Shown: positions 54,904 through 63,653 of the stretch, in pieces
Numbering within the stretch: the stretch's first letter is position 1
How the letters are laid out: each line of letters begins with the position of its first letter
NCBI RefSeq assembly: GCF_017876535.1
Contig: NZ_JAGIOF010000001.1
Coordinates: 682,001 to 746,000 of the forward strand
Origin: Paeniglutamicibacter kerguelensis
GTDB lineage: Bacteria; Actinomycetota; Actinomycetes; Actinomycetales; Micrococcaceae
Direction of reading: 5' to 3'
DNA length: 64,000 nucleotides
Program-made: the position numbers and the translations under genes
The notes under the pieces: model-generated
Databases searched by the model: none
What the model saw: the letters and a program-made list of their open reading frames with translations, nothing else
What the model was told of the DNA's origin: nothing

Positions 54904-54948
54904 GGCGCGGCCAAGGAAGACTCCGTTGTGCCGTTGATCTCCTGCGGT

Positions 54949-54977
54949 GCCACACTGCGCGCGGTCTTTGCTAGAAT
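54949..54977 (+). promoter_or_regulatory. Candidate rpsO promoter
   Basis: GCCACA (54949-54954), a 17-nt spacer and TAGAAT (54972-54977) precede rpsO, leaving a roughly 80-nt leader. Ribosomal protein S15 represses its own mRNA in other bacteria, so the leader may be regulatory. Confidence 0.55.
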
Positions 54978-55065
54978 GATCTACGGTGCCCGCTGCAGTC
55001 CGCGGTTGCGAGGGACCTGCCGGAAACGGTGTTTTTTGAAACGCGGTACAACTCTAGGAGTTATT

Positions 55066-55335
55066 GTGGCATTAGACGCCGCTATCAAGCAGGAAATCAT
55101 GAAGGCCTACGCCACCAGCGAAGGCGACACCGGTTCACCGGAGGTCCAGGTTGCTGTTATGTCACGTCGTATTTCCGACCTGACCGAGCACCTGAAGATG
55201 CACAAGCACGATCACCACACCCGCCGCGGCCTGATGGCCTTGGTTGGTCGTCGTCGCCGTATGCTTGCATACCTCAAGGGCACCGACATTGCACGCTACC
55301 GTGCACTGATCGAGCGCCTCGGCCTGCGTCGCTAG
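55066..55335 (+). CDS. rpsO: 30S ribosomal protein S15
   Basis: This 89-residue protein of the 30S subunit has the S15 signature '[22 protein letters not shown]' and '[25 protein letters not shown]' region. TAGGAG precedes the GTG. Unlike in many relatives, where the polynucleotide phosphorylase gene follows, here a strong terminator and an unrelated YceI gene follow. Confidence 0.96.
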   Translation: MALDAAIKQEIMKAYATSEGDTGSPEVQVAVMSRRISDLTEHLKMHKHDHHTRRGLMALVGRRRRMLAYLKGTDIARYRALIERLGLRR

Positions 55336-55359
55336 TCTTTAGCACAAGGTTTGATTGAG

Positions 55360-55399
55360 ATTCCCCGGTTCCCATTGATGGGAACCGGGGAATTTTTTT
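55360..55399 (+). terminator. Rho-independent terminator of rpsO
   Basis: ATTCCCCGGTTCCCA (55360-55374) pairs perfectly with 55379-55393 around a TTGA loop, followed by seven T residues. Confidence 0.95.
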
Positions 55400-55565
55400 G
55401 TGTCAGGACCGTGGCGTCAAGAGCTTCCCTCTATAGAGCCTGTGCAGTACCGGCCAAGATCTCCGGATGTGGCCAAGATTCGCGACTTGGCAGCGGGGAT
55501 GATGAAATACTCCAATGGTCAAGTAAAGGGCCGTCGGAAGATGGCGCAAGCAATCAGGAGACTGC

Positions 55566-56303
55566 ATGACGGACCAGCCAGCACCCGCCCGCCGCAAGAA
55601 GACGCGCCTGATCTGGATCATCCCCGTGGTAGTCGCCTTGATCATCGCCGGCGTATTCATCGGCAGCCGCATCTATGCGGATACCATCTCCGCTCAGGCC
55701 GAAGATGTGCCGAAACTTACCGCTACACCGAGCGGTGGAGCGTCGAGCAATGCAGGATCCACGGGTTCGGCGTCAACTCCAGCGGACTTCGCAGGAACCT
55801 GGACCATTGGCACTGGCTCTTATGCCGGCTACCGCCTTGATGAGGTCCTCAATGGTTCCGACGTGACAGTGACGGGTCGCACCGAGGACGTCAGCGGATC
55901 GTTGACCGTCCAGGACAATACGCTTACGGACGCCAAGCTGGCATTGAAGGTGGACACCATCACCACGGACTCAGATAGACGCGATTCGTATTTCCGCACC
56001 TCTGCGATTGATACCTCGCAGCACCCCGAAGCGACCTTCACGCTGACCGATCCGGTGGAGCTGATCGGGTCAGCCGACGGCACCACGCAGACCTTTTCGA
56101 TCACCGGAGACCTAACCATCAATGGCCAGACTCGGACCATTACCGCCAATGTGCAGAGCGCGTTCAGCGATGGTGCGGCGCAGCTGGTTGGCCAGATTCC
56201 CGTGACTTGGGCCGAATTTGGAGTCGCGGCGCCGGATCTTGGGTTCGTCTCCGTGGAGGACTCCGGTTTTATCGAGTTTTCCTTGGACGTGACTCAAAAC
56301 TAA
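55566..56303 (+). CDS. Membrane-anchored YceI-family protein
   Basis: This 245-residue protein has a basic N-terminus, one membrane anchor (about residues 15-36), a Ser/Gly/Thr-rich linker and a C-terminal YceI lipocalin-like domain (about residues 75-245). The domain is seen in 'GTWTIGTGSYAGYRLDEVL', 'DRRDSYFRTSAIDTSQHPEATFTL' region and 'GDLTINGQTRTITANVQS'. YceI proteins bind isoprenoid-type lipids. AGGAGA precedes the ATG. It stands alone between the rpsO terminator and a minus-strand pseudogene. Confidence 0.85.
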   Translation: MTDQPAPARRKKTRLIWIIPVVVALIIAGVFIGSRIYADTISAQAEDVPKLTATPSGGASSNAGSTGSASTPADFAGTWTIGTGSYAGYRLDEVLNGSDVTVTGRTEDVSGSLTVQDNTLTDAKLALKVDTITTDSDRRDSYFRTSAIDTSQHPEATFTLTDPVELIGSADGTTQTFSITGDLTINGQTRTITANVQSAFSDGAAQLVGQIPVTWAEFGVAAPDLGFVSVEDSGFIEFSLDVTQN

Positions 56304-56519
56304 GCACAGCAGAATCGCAGGCGGAGGCGGCAAGACGAATCCGCCACCAGGCTGCGGTGGGTACGTGCTACTTGGCGACGGCCTAGGAGGTGCTCGAAGT
56401 CGCCCATGATGCTTGCCTTGTCGCTCTTCAATTTCACCGAATTCGCGATCTTCCATCTGCTGCCGGATCTCACCTCGAACGTGGCATTGGCTGCGTTGCA
56501 CTTCGCGTAGCGGTACTTG

Positions 56520-57322
56520 TCAGGCACGTTGCCCTGGGCCTTGGTGGAACGCCACGAGTCGAGCTTGCATCTCCCAGTAAGGCGTCGCGGGAAGGATCGG
56601 TTTGCCGTCCCGTAGGTTGTTTGCAATGTCTACGGCCGCATCCACCGACGCGCGGTACGGCAGGGAGCCGGAGCTTACACGCCGGCCCCCAGATTCCCTA
56701 GCTCGACAACGGTCAATGAAGGATGAGCCAACATGTTGACCGGCAGCCCGATTCCTGCGGTGATGTCCCGGATGTCCTCCTCGGACGTAACCCCGGGAAC
56801 AAAGATCCCGTCGGCCCCGGCATAGGCATAGGCCTGGGCGCGACGCAGGACGGCGTCCACCGTGGGCTGTTCGGCAAACCAAAAATTGTCTACCCGGGCA
56901 TTAACGAACATGCCCGGAGTCCGCAGCTTGATCGAGGCGACCTTTGAAGCAACAGCTGCTGGATCCACCAGACGCCCGGATCTGCTGTCTTCGATGTTGA
57001 CTCCGGCCACGCCGAGAGCGGCCAATTCGGCCACAAATTCAGCAACCTCCGCCGGGTCGTCCGAGTAGCCGTCCTCGATGTCCGCCGTAATGTGCACAGG
57101 CAAGCGGACCAGCTGCGCCACGAGGGCGGTGGTTGCCGCCTTGCTGGATCTGTCACCGTCAGGCAGGCCGGCGCTGGCAGCTATGCCAAAGCTGGTGCTG
57201 CCGATGGCAGGGAATCCGGCCGCCGCAAATGCCAGGGCCGAACCGACATCCCACGCGTTGGGCAGCACCAACGGTGCATCAGCGTGGTGAAGTTCAAGAA
57301 ACGTGGTCATCTTCATTCCCAT
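56520..57322 (-). pseudogene. PEP mutase/isocitrate lyase-family gene with a frameshift
   Basis: The first 210 codons read as a normal PEP-mutase-family enzyme ('LVLPNAWDVGSALAFAAAGFPAIGSTS' region, 'ITADIEDGYSD' with metal-site Asp/Glu, 'VNIEDSRSG', 'NARVDNFWF', 'GADGIFVPGV'), then hit a stop at 56675. The missing C-terminus continues in another frame ('RRVSSGSLPYRASVDAAVDIA', 'ATPYWEMQARLVAFHQ', stop 56520). One base appears lost in the C/G run at 56681-56690. Rejoined, the protein is about 266 residues, the family size. It is either a recent pseudogene or a sequencing error. Several ATGs near the start (57322, 57316, 57310) are possible. Confidence 0.8.
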
Positions 57323-57375
57323 CTAGAGCCAGCCGAAAGGCGGATATCCCTAAGCCTATAAGCCCAGACGGAGTG

Positions 57376-57404
57376 TGCAACGTTGCAGGCAAACGTTGCA
57401 ACGT
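57376..57404. promoter_or_regulatory. Pair of perfect 12-bp palindromes upstream of the PEP-mutase pseudogene
   Basis: TGCAACGTTGCA (57376-57387) and ACGTTGCAACGT (57393-57404) are both perfect palindromes sharing the core AACGTTGCAACG in offset registers. They lie 54 nt upstream of the PEP-mutase start and about 210 nt upstream of hen1 in a divergent region, and look like adjacent operators for a dimeric regulator. Confidence 0.5.
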
Positions 57405-57614
57405 GTCCTGTTCGACGAGATTTTCGCTCAGACTCTGCCCGGTGTGCAATCGAAAAAGAAGTCGCTCGGCGCGGTCTGATCAAAGCAAGTAATGGAACTT
57501 GAACCTTGCGGCGGCAAATCGATTCATCTCACGTAGTAGCGCGATCTCTAGAGTAGGGTTTGTCTAAATGGCCTAGTAAGCGAACGATTGTCGCAAGCTG
57601 TGGAAGGGGAGACG

Positions 57615-59033
57615 TTGCTGATCACCATCACTCTCGAGCCGGAGAATGACTCCCAACTCGACGCCACCGCGCTCTCCCACCTTCTGCGAAAACATCCCGG
57701 ACGCCTGCAAACCTTCGAGCTTTCGGTCGGCAATGCCCATGTGTTCTATCCGGAGTACTCGCCGGAACGCACCACTGCGGCGCTCTTGCTGGAGGTGGAC
57801 GCCGTTGGCCTGGTCCGCAACAAGCGATTCCGAGGCGACAACGGGGCATTGGACTACTACATCAATGACCGGCCGTTCACGGCGTCCAGCCTGCTGGCCG
57901 TGGCCATGGGCAAGGTGCTACGAAGCGCCATGACCGAAACCAGCGAAGCCCACCCGGAACTCGTCGGAACACCGTTGCCGCTCCGCCTCGAGGTGCCGGT
58001 GATTTCCACCCGCGGCAACGACGGCAAGGACCTGGTGCGGCGACTGTTCGCCCCGCTGGGATGGGCAATCGAGCAGACGCCCATCGCACTGGATGATGCC
58101 TATCCGTTGTGGGAGGATTCCCGCTACAGCAGCCTGGTGCTCACCGGCACGGTGCCCTTGAATCTGGCCCTGCGCCAGCTCTATGTTTTGCTGCCGGTGC
58201 TCGATGACAGCAAGCATTACTGGGTCAACGACGACGAGGCCGAGAAGCTGGTGCGTCACGGTGAGGGCTGGCTGCCGGATCACCCGGAGCGCGCCCTGAT
58301 CTCACACCGGTACCTTGCACACCAAAAGGACCTGGTGGAAGCTGCCGAGGCCAGGATCGCCGCGGCAGCGCCAGTCCCCACAGTGGATCCTGCTGAGCCT
58401 GCCGAAGCCCGGGGGAGTACGGCGCCACCGCTGCGGGTGCAACGCGCGGAGGCGGTCATCGCCGCACTTAAGGACTGCGGCGCGCACCATGTCGTCGACG
58501 TGGGTTCGGGACCCGGCGCCCTGCTGCGCCGGCTGCAGAAGGACAGCTTCTTCACCAGGATCCTCGGCACAGATGTGTCCGCCCACTCGCTGGAACAGGC
58601 CGCCAAAATGCTGAACCTGGACGAGCTCGCCGACGCGGACAAGGACCGGATCAAGCTGCTGCACAGCTCGGCAGTCTACCGCGACGAGCGGATCGCGGGC
58701 TTCGACGCCGTGGTGCTGATGGAGGTCGTCGAACACATCGAGCCGAGCCGGCTGCCGGCGTTGGAAGACTCCATCTTCGCCGGGGCGGCACCACGCAGCG
58801 TGATCGTGACGACCCCGAATTCCGAGTTCAACCGGCTGTACCCCGCGCTGGCCGCCGGAACCATGCGGCATGAAGACCACCGCTTCGAATGGACCCGGGC
58901 CGAGTTCGCTGGGTGGGCGGATGCGGTGGCCGCGCGACATGGCTACGGTGTGGAGTACCGCCCGGTGGGCGAAGAATCAGCGAGCGCCGGTCCGGCCACC
59001 CAGATGGCGATCTTCCGAAAGGTCGGAGCATGA
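57615..59033 (+). CDS. hen1: 3'-terminal RNA ribose 2'-O-methyltransferase Hen1
   Basis: This 472-residue protein has the bacterial Hen1 plan. The N-terminal domain (about residues 1-240, 'LLITITLEPENDSQLDATAL', 'GALDYYINDRPFTASSLLAVAMGK' region) activates the Pnkp partner. The C-terminal methyltransferase has SAM loop 'VVDVGSGPGALLRRL' (about residue 292), metal site Glu/Glu/His in 'MEVVEHIEPSRLPALE' (about 370) and 'MRHEDHRFEWTRAEF' (about 418). It methylates the 2'-OH at the 3' end of a cut RNA before sealing, protecting it from being cut again. TTG at 57615 has GGAAGGGGA upstream. It overlaps pnkp by ATGA. Confidence 0.92.
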   Translation: MLITITLEPENDSQLDATALSHLLRKHPGRLQTFELSVGNAHVFYPEYSPERTTAALLLEVDAVGLVRNKRFRGDNGALDYYINDRPFTASSLLAVAMGKVLRSAMTETSEAHPELVGTPLPLRLEVPVISTRGNDGKDLVRRLFAPLGWAIEQTPIALDDAYPLWEDSRYSSLVLTGTVPLNLALRQLYVLLPVLDDSKHYWVNDDEAEKLVRHGEGWLPDHPERALISHRYLAHQKDLVEAAEARIAAAAPVPTVDPAEPAEARGSTAPPLRVQRAEAVIAALKDCGAHHVVDVGSGPGALLRRLQKDSFFTRILGTDVSAHSLEQAAKMLNLDELADADKDRIKLLHSSAVYRDERIAGFDAVVLMEVVEHIEPSRLPALEDSIFAGAAPRSVIVTTPNSEFNRLYPALAAGTMRHEDHRFEWTRAEFAGWADAVAARHGYGVEYRPVGEESASAGPATQMAIFRKVGA

Positions 59034-61552
59034 ACGAAATAAGGATTCCCGAGGCCGGCCTGGTGTTGCTGGTCGGCGTTTCCGGGTCGGGCAAGTCAAG
59101 CTTCGCGGCGAAGCACTTCGGTGGGTTCGAGGTGCTCTCCAGCGACATGTTCCGCGGGCTGGTCGGCAACGACCCGAGCGATCAGTCGGTGACCCCTGCG
59201 GCCTTCGAGGCGCTGAACTTCGTTGCCGCCAAGCGCCTTGAGGCAGGCCTGCTAACCGTCGTGGATGCCACGAACGTCCAGCAATCCGCCCGGGAGAAAC
59301 TGGTGGAGGTGGCCAGGGCACAGGACTCGCTGGTTTCGGCCATCGTCCTGGATCTCCCTGTCAGGGTCTGCCTGGACCGCAACGCGGTGCGTGGCGGGGG
59401 AGCCGTAGCGCCGGCGGTGATCGACCGCCAACACCGGCAGCTGAAGAAGTCGCTGCGCTCAATGCGCCGGGAGGGCTTTGCCCGGGTGCACGTGCTTTCC
59501 ACGCAGGATGAGATTGAGCATGCGGTGATTCACCGCCACAAGCTGCTCAACGACTTCCGCGACCAGCACGGGCCGTTCGACGTGATCGGGGACATCCACG
59601 GCTGCCTGGATGAGTTGCTGATGCTGCTCGGGTCCCTGGGATATGAAGTGACGCGTGACGCTTCCGGCCGTGCCGTGGACGCCGAACACCCCGAGGGGAG
59701 ACGGGTCGTCTTCGTGGGCGACCTGGTCGACCGCGGACCCGACTCGCCGGGTGTGCTGCGGCTAGCCATGGGAATGGTCGGCAACGGCCACGCCCTGGCC
59801 GTGCCCGGCAACCACGAGGAAAAGCTGGTGCGAGCGCTGCGCGGGCGCAAGATCACGCTGGCCCACGGGCTGGACAAGACGCTGGAACAGCTGACCGGCC
59901 AAGAGGAGGGCTTTGGCCGCAAGGTCGCGGACTTCTGCGACTCGCTGGTTTCCCACCTGGTCCTGGACGAGGGCAAGCTGGTGATCGCCCATGCCGGGCT
60001 GATCGAGAAGTACCACGGCCGTGCCTCCAGACGGGTGCGGGCCTTTGCCCTCTATGGGCAGGTGACCGGCGAGGTCGACGAGTACGGCATGCCGGTGCGC
60101 TACCCGTGGGCCAACGAGTACCGCGGGTATGCGGCGGTGCTCTACGGCCACACGCCGGTCACCGAGGTGGCGTGGATCAACAACACCGCCTGCCTTGATA
60201 CCGGCTGCGTGTTCGGGGGAGCGCTCAGTGCCATGCGCTATCCCGAACGCGAGGTCGTCCAGGTCCAGGCGTTGGCGCAGTACTGCGAGCCGGGAAGGCC
60301 GCTGGAGTCGCCGCGCGGCCCGGAACGCGAACCAAGGGTGCTGTCCATGGGGGACGTCTCCGGTGTGCAGTTCTTGAAGGCCGAGGGTCTGGGCACCGTG
60401 AAGATCAACGAGGCCCAGGCCGCGGGCGCGCTGGAAACGATGAGCCGGTTTGCCATCGACCCGCGGTGGTTGCGCTACCTTCCGCCAACCATGTCCCCGG
60501 CCGAATCCTCGTCGCGACCCGGCTACCTGGAACACCCGCAGGAGGCGTTCGAGTACTTCAGGCGCCAGGGTGTCACGCAGCTGGTCTGCGAGGAGAAGCA
60601 CATGGGTTCGCGCGCGGTCATGCTGCTGTCCCGCGATCCCATTCAATTCGATGCGCCCGACGGTTGGCTGGGTGCGCTGCACACCCGTACCAGTCGCCAG
60701 TTCCTCGAAGCCGAGCACGAGGGACTGGTGCTGAAACAGGCCCACGAGGCCGTGGAACGTGCCGGACTGTGGGACGAGTTGGGCAGCGACTGGTTGATGC
60801 TCGATGGCGAGCTGATGCCGTGGTCGCTGAAGGCCGAGTCGCTGATCAAGGACACCTATGCCTCGGTGGCCGCTTCCGCCATTGCCGCGACGGATGCTTC
60901 CGTGGCGGTGCTCGAAAGGGCGGCGGGCAACGGCATCGACGTCGAGGAGGTGCTTTCGCGCACCCGGACCCGCCAGACGAACGCGCGGGCCTTCCGGGAA
61001 TCCTACCGGCGATATGTCGGCTCGGCCGACGACATGCGATTTGCGGCCTTCCAGGTGCTCGCCGCCGAGGGACAAAGCTTTGAGACCCGGGACCACGGGT
61101 GGCACCTGGGGATCAGCGACCGGCTCGCCGCGGCGGGGCCCGAGCTGTTCGCCAGCACCCGGAACCTGCGAGTGGACCTGAGTCTGGACGCGGACGTGGA
61201 GACCGCGGTGCGCTGGTGGGAGGAGCTGACAGCAGCCGGGTCGGAAGGCATGGTGGTCAAGCCCTGGGAGAACCTCACCCGGTCGAAGCGCGGCTGGGTG
61301 CAGCCGGGCATCAAGGTCCGCGGCAGGGAGTACCTGCGGTTGATCTATGGGCCAGACTACCTGGAGGAATCGAACCTCGAACGCCTGCGCCAGCGTGCCA
61401 CGGACAGGAAGCGCAACCGTGCCCTGCACGAGTACATCCTGGGACTTCAGGCCCTGCGGCTGACGTCTGCGGGAGCGCCGCTGTGGAAGGTCCACCAGAT
61501 GGTATTCGGAGTCCTTGCTTTGGAATCCGAGCCGCTGGATCCGCGGTTGTAG
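59030..61552 (+). CDS. pnkp: Polynucleotide kinase-phosphatase-ligase Pnkp (RNA repair)
   Basis: This 840-residue three-domain enzyme repairs ribotoxin-cut RNA. The 5' kinase domain has the P-loop GVSGSGKS (residues 16-23). The metallophosphatase domain that heals 2',3'-phosphate ends has GDIHG (about 187), 'GDLVDRGPDSPG' and 'PGNHEEKL' (about 258). The ligase domain follows, with the nucleotidyl Lys in 'EEKHMGSRAV' (about 523), 'LDGELMPWS' and 'EGMVVKPWEN'. Sealing by such ligases needs Hen1, encoded immediately upstream with a 4-nt overlap. Length and domain order match the family; all key motifs look intact. Confidence 0.93.
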   Translation: MNEIRIPEAGLVLLVGVSGSGKSSFAAKHFGGFEVLSSDMFRGLVGNDPSDQSVTPAAFEALNFVAAKRLEAGLLTVVDATNVQQSAREKLVEVARAQDSLVSAIVLDLPVRVCLDRNAVRGGGAVAPAVIDRQHRQLKKSLRSMRREGFARVHVLSTQDEIEHAVIHRHKLLNDFRDQHGPFDVIGDIHGCLDELLMLLGSLGYEVTRDASGRAVDAEHPEGRRVVFVGDLVDRGPDSPGVLRLAMGMVGNGHALAVPGNHEEKLVRALRGRKITLAHGLDKTLEQLTGQEEGFGRKVADFCDSLVSHLVLDEGKLVIAHAGLIEKYHGRASRRVRAFALYGQVTGEVDEYGMPVRYPWANEYRGYAAVLYGHTPVTEVAWINNTACLDTGCVFGGALSAMRYPEREVVQVQALAQYCEPGRPLESPRGPEREPRVLSMGDVSGVQFLKAEGLGTVKINEAQAAGALETMSRFAIDPRWLRYLPPTMSPAESSSRPGYLEHPQEAFEYFRRQGVTQLVCEEKHMGSRAVMLLSRDPIQFDAPDGWLGALHTRTSRQFLEAEHEGLVLKQAHEAVERAGLWDELGSDWLMLDGELMPWSLKAESLIKDTYASVAASAIAATDASVAVLERAAGNGIDVEEVLSRTRTRQTNARAFRESYRRYVGSADDMRFAAFQVLAAEGQSFETRDHGWHLGISDRLAAAGPELFASTRNLRVDLSLDADVETAVRWWEELTAAGSEGMVVKPWENLTRSKRGWVQPGIKVRGREYLRLIYGPDYLEESNLERLRQRATDRKRNRALHEYILGLQALRLTSAGAPLWKVHQMVFGVLALESEPLDPRL

Positions 61553-61783
61553 TGGAATGTGGGAAACCGGCTCTTCGTCGGCATCTGGCGCTCCGCTTGG
61601 CCAGCAATCAAGCCGTCGAGTTGGCTGAGATCCGACATCGAAATCTGTCTGCTGACTGATTCATCGAGAAATCGACGGCCAGGTTGAGACGCGACAACGC
61701 TCGCTTCCAAGCGGACCCATGCAACTTCCCGCCAGGTTGTCGTATGTGCCATTGTTGGCGTTCATGCCATGACGGCTAAGACG

Positions 61784-61813
61784 CCCCCACTACCGGCATC
61801 CCGGGAGTGGGGG
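61784..61813. terminator. Terminator between pnkp and the convergent hydrolase gene
   Basis: CCCCCAC (61784-61790) pairs with GTGGGGG (61807-61813) around a 16-nt loop; an alternative register pairs CCACTACC with GGTAGTGG. The 299-nt gap 61553-61851 otherwise shows no supported gene. Confidence 0.55.
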
Positions 61814-61851
61814 TAGTGGCAACGGTGGAGGTCACTGCCGGCAGCGGGATA

Positions 61852-62496
61852 TCACTTGCCCGCTTGGTCGAGTTCGTGTTTGCGCGGAAAATACCAGTTC
61901 ATGACTTCCCGCAGGTTATCGGAGTCACCGCGCGCCCAGTTGCGCATGATCTCCCCGCCGAAGGAAATCGCCGTCACCGGCTGGGCGCCGGCTGCGATCA
62001 TCCGGTCGAAGGCACGGTCGTGGGATGTCTGGGAGATTCCGCCGACGGCATCGGCGACGGGAAACACCTCGTATCCCTCAGCCAGCATGTCCAGTGTGGG
62101 GAATGCCAGGCAGACCTCGGTCCACAGCCCCGCGATGACCACCTTGCGTCGTCCGGTCGTTTCGATTGCCGACCTGAAGTCGGCATCCTCCCAGGCGTTC
62201 ACGCCGGTGCGGTCGATTTCCTGGACGCCGGGCAGCTGATCCCTGATCTCCTGGGCCGTGCCCTGGTTGACCCCAAGGTCCACGCCGACGGTTGAGAGGA
62301 CCACCGGGATGTCGTATTTCATCGCGATCCGGCAGAGGGCGCCCACGTTGAGGTCGATGCGCTCCCTGGTCGTGGAGGTGACCGTCCCGTATTGCTCGGG
62401 CTGGAAGTCGATCAGCGCCAGCACGCAGTTCTGCGGTGTCAGCAGGCGATCCTGCTTCTGGTCGCGGACGGGTTCCGGTTGGGTCTTCTTTTCCAT
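61852..62496 (-). CDS. Isochorismatase-family cysteine hydrolase (YcaC-like)
   Basis: This 214-residue hydrolase has the catalytic Asp in 'VLALIDFQPEQYG' (about residue 25), the Lys in 'GRRKVVIAGLWTEVCLAFPTL' region and the nucleophile Cys in 'WTEVCLAF' (about residue 117), the triad of isochorismatase-like hydrolases. The WTEVC form is typical of YcaC-type enzymes. The ATG at 62496 has AAGGAGCACCC upstream. Reaction unknown. Confidence 0.85.
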   Translation of the reverse strand: MEKKTQPEPVRDQKQDRLLTPQNCVLALIDFQPEQYGTVTSTTRERIDLNVGALCRIAMKYDIPVVLSTVGVDLGVNQGTAQEIRDQLPGVQEIDRTGVNAWEDADFRSAIETTGRRKVVIAGLWTEVCLAFPTLDMLAEGYEVFPVADAVGGISQTSHDRAFDRMIAAGAQPVTAISFGGEIMRNWARGDSDNLREVMNWYFPRKHELDQAGK

Positions 62497-62649
62497 CGGG
62501 TGCTCCTTAGCGTTCCTCCAGTGTCCAGGCGCAGCCCGGCCGTTGAAGTTCGGTGCAAGTGCAATCATGCTATACACCAACCGGCACGGAAGTAACGTGT
62601 GCAGCACCACCAATCAAAACAAGCAATACGGGACGGAAAGGGAGCACGC

Positions 62650-63270
62650 ATGCCTACCAGCCGCTTGGAAGCGTTCAGCGACGGCGTCTTGGCCATCATC
62701 ATCACGATCATGGTCCTCGAACTGCAGATCCCCGAGGGACACGACCTCGGCGCACTCATCTCGACTGCCGGCTCCGGCCTGCTGACCTACCTGCTGAGCT
62801 TCGTATATATCGGCATCTACTGGAACAACCACCACCACATGTTCCAGGCCACCGAGCACGTCACCGGTGGAGTCCTCTGGGCCAACCTCCACCTGTTGTT
62901 CTGGCTTTCCCTCCTGCCGTTCACCACCGCCTGGATGGACGAGAGCGGACTCGCGCGGATCCCCGTCGTAACCTACGGCATCAACCTCCTAGCCGCGGCG
63001 ATCGCATACATCATCGTGCAGGCCACGATCATTCGCGACCAAGGCCCCGACTCGTCGCTCAAGCAAGCAGTCGGCAAGGACCGCAAGGGCAAGATCTCCA
63101 TGCTGCTCTATCTGGCCGGTGTAGGCAGTGCACTTCTGGGAGGCGAGCAGAACAAGACCTGGGCCTACATCGGCGTCGCGTTCTTCGTCGCCGGTGCAAT
63201 CCTCTGGCTGGTCCCCGACCGGCGGATCGAACGCAACATCAGCGCAGGACACGGAACCCGGCAACCTTGA
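62650..63270 (+). CDS. TMEM175-like potassium channel family protein
   Basis: This 206-residue membrane protein has six hydrophobic segments and the conserved first-helix motif of bacterial TMEM175 channels, R-x-x-x-F-S-D-G, at 'SRLEAFSDGVLAIIIT' (residue 5). 'YIGIYWNNHHHMFQ' further on is also typical. The family forms lysosomal-type potassium leak channels. GGAAAGGGAGC precedes the ATG at 62650. It is divergent from the isochorismatase-family gene; no functional link is evident. Confidence 0.88.
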   Translation: MPTSRLEAFSDGVLAIIITIMVLELQIPEGHDLGALISTAGSGLLTYLLSFVYIGIYWNNHHHMFQATEHVTGGVLWANLHLLFWLSLLPFTTAWMDESGLARIPVVTYGINLLAAAIAYIIVQATIIRDQGPDSSLKQAVGKDRKGKISMLLYLAGVGSALLGGEQNKTWAYIGVAFFVAGAILWLVPDRRIERNISAGHGTRQP

Positions 63271-63454
63271 GTACCGGCCGCCGTCCCTTGGCGGAGCTTG
63301 AGCCGCGTATTCGCCTGCGTAGATTTCAGTGCCATTCTGCACAGGCCTTCTCTATGCCCGTAAGAAGACCGGCGATTCTCGGGGCCCAAGTTGCACCTCG
63401 ATGATAACAGGGGTGGACTTGCCCGCCGATCGCGAGGAACAACGACTTCCCGTC

Positions 63455-63634
63455 AAGGAGGTTCTTCCCGTCCGGTCGCAGCTCGTCCCGAGGAGAGAGA
63501 TGTCGCTGGAGGGTTTGCCGGGAGATGCCGAGCTCCGCACACAGGTCGTTGGCCTTGGTGCCGGCTGGTCCATGGCGGACAGTGCCAGATGGACCTTTGC
63601 TTGGGTCCCTTGGCAGGGGCGGCCAGCCGTGCAT
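63455..63634 (-). pseudogene. C-terminal remnant of a serine recombinase/resolvase
   Basis: The minus strand encodes 'WPPLPRDPSK', then, after two compensating one-base shifts, 'VHLALSAMDQP', and then 'TKANDLCAELGISRQTLQRH', 'LSPRDELRPDGKNLL'. This is the linker and helix-turn-helix of a resolvase/invertase-type serine recombinase. The catalytic domain is absent, so only a decayed C-terminal end remains. The gap 63271-63454 shows no gene. Confidence 0.6.
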
Positions 63635-63653
63635 CCCCGGCGAGTTCGGCGAG

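Noticed and set aside
61447..61752. Minus-strand 101-codon frame after pnkp
   Set aside because: Half of it overlaps the pnkp end and no ribosome site or family is seen; treated as intergenic.
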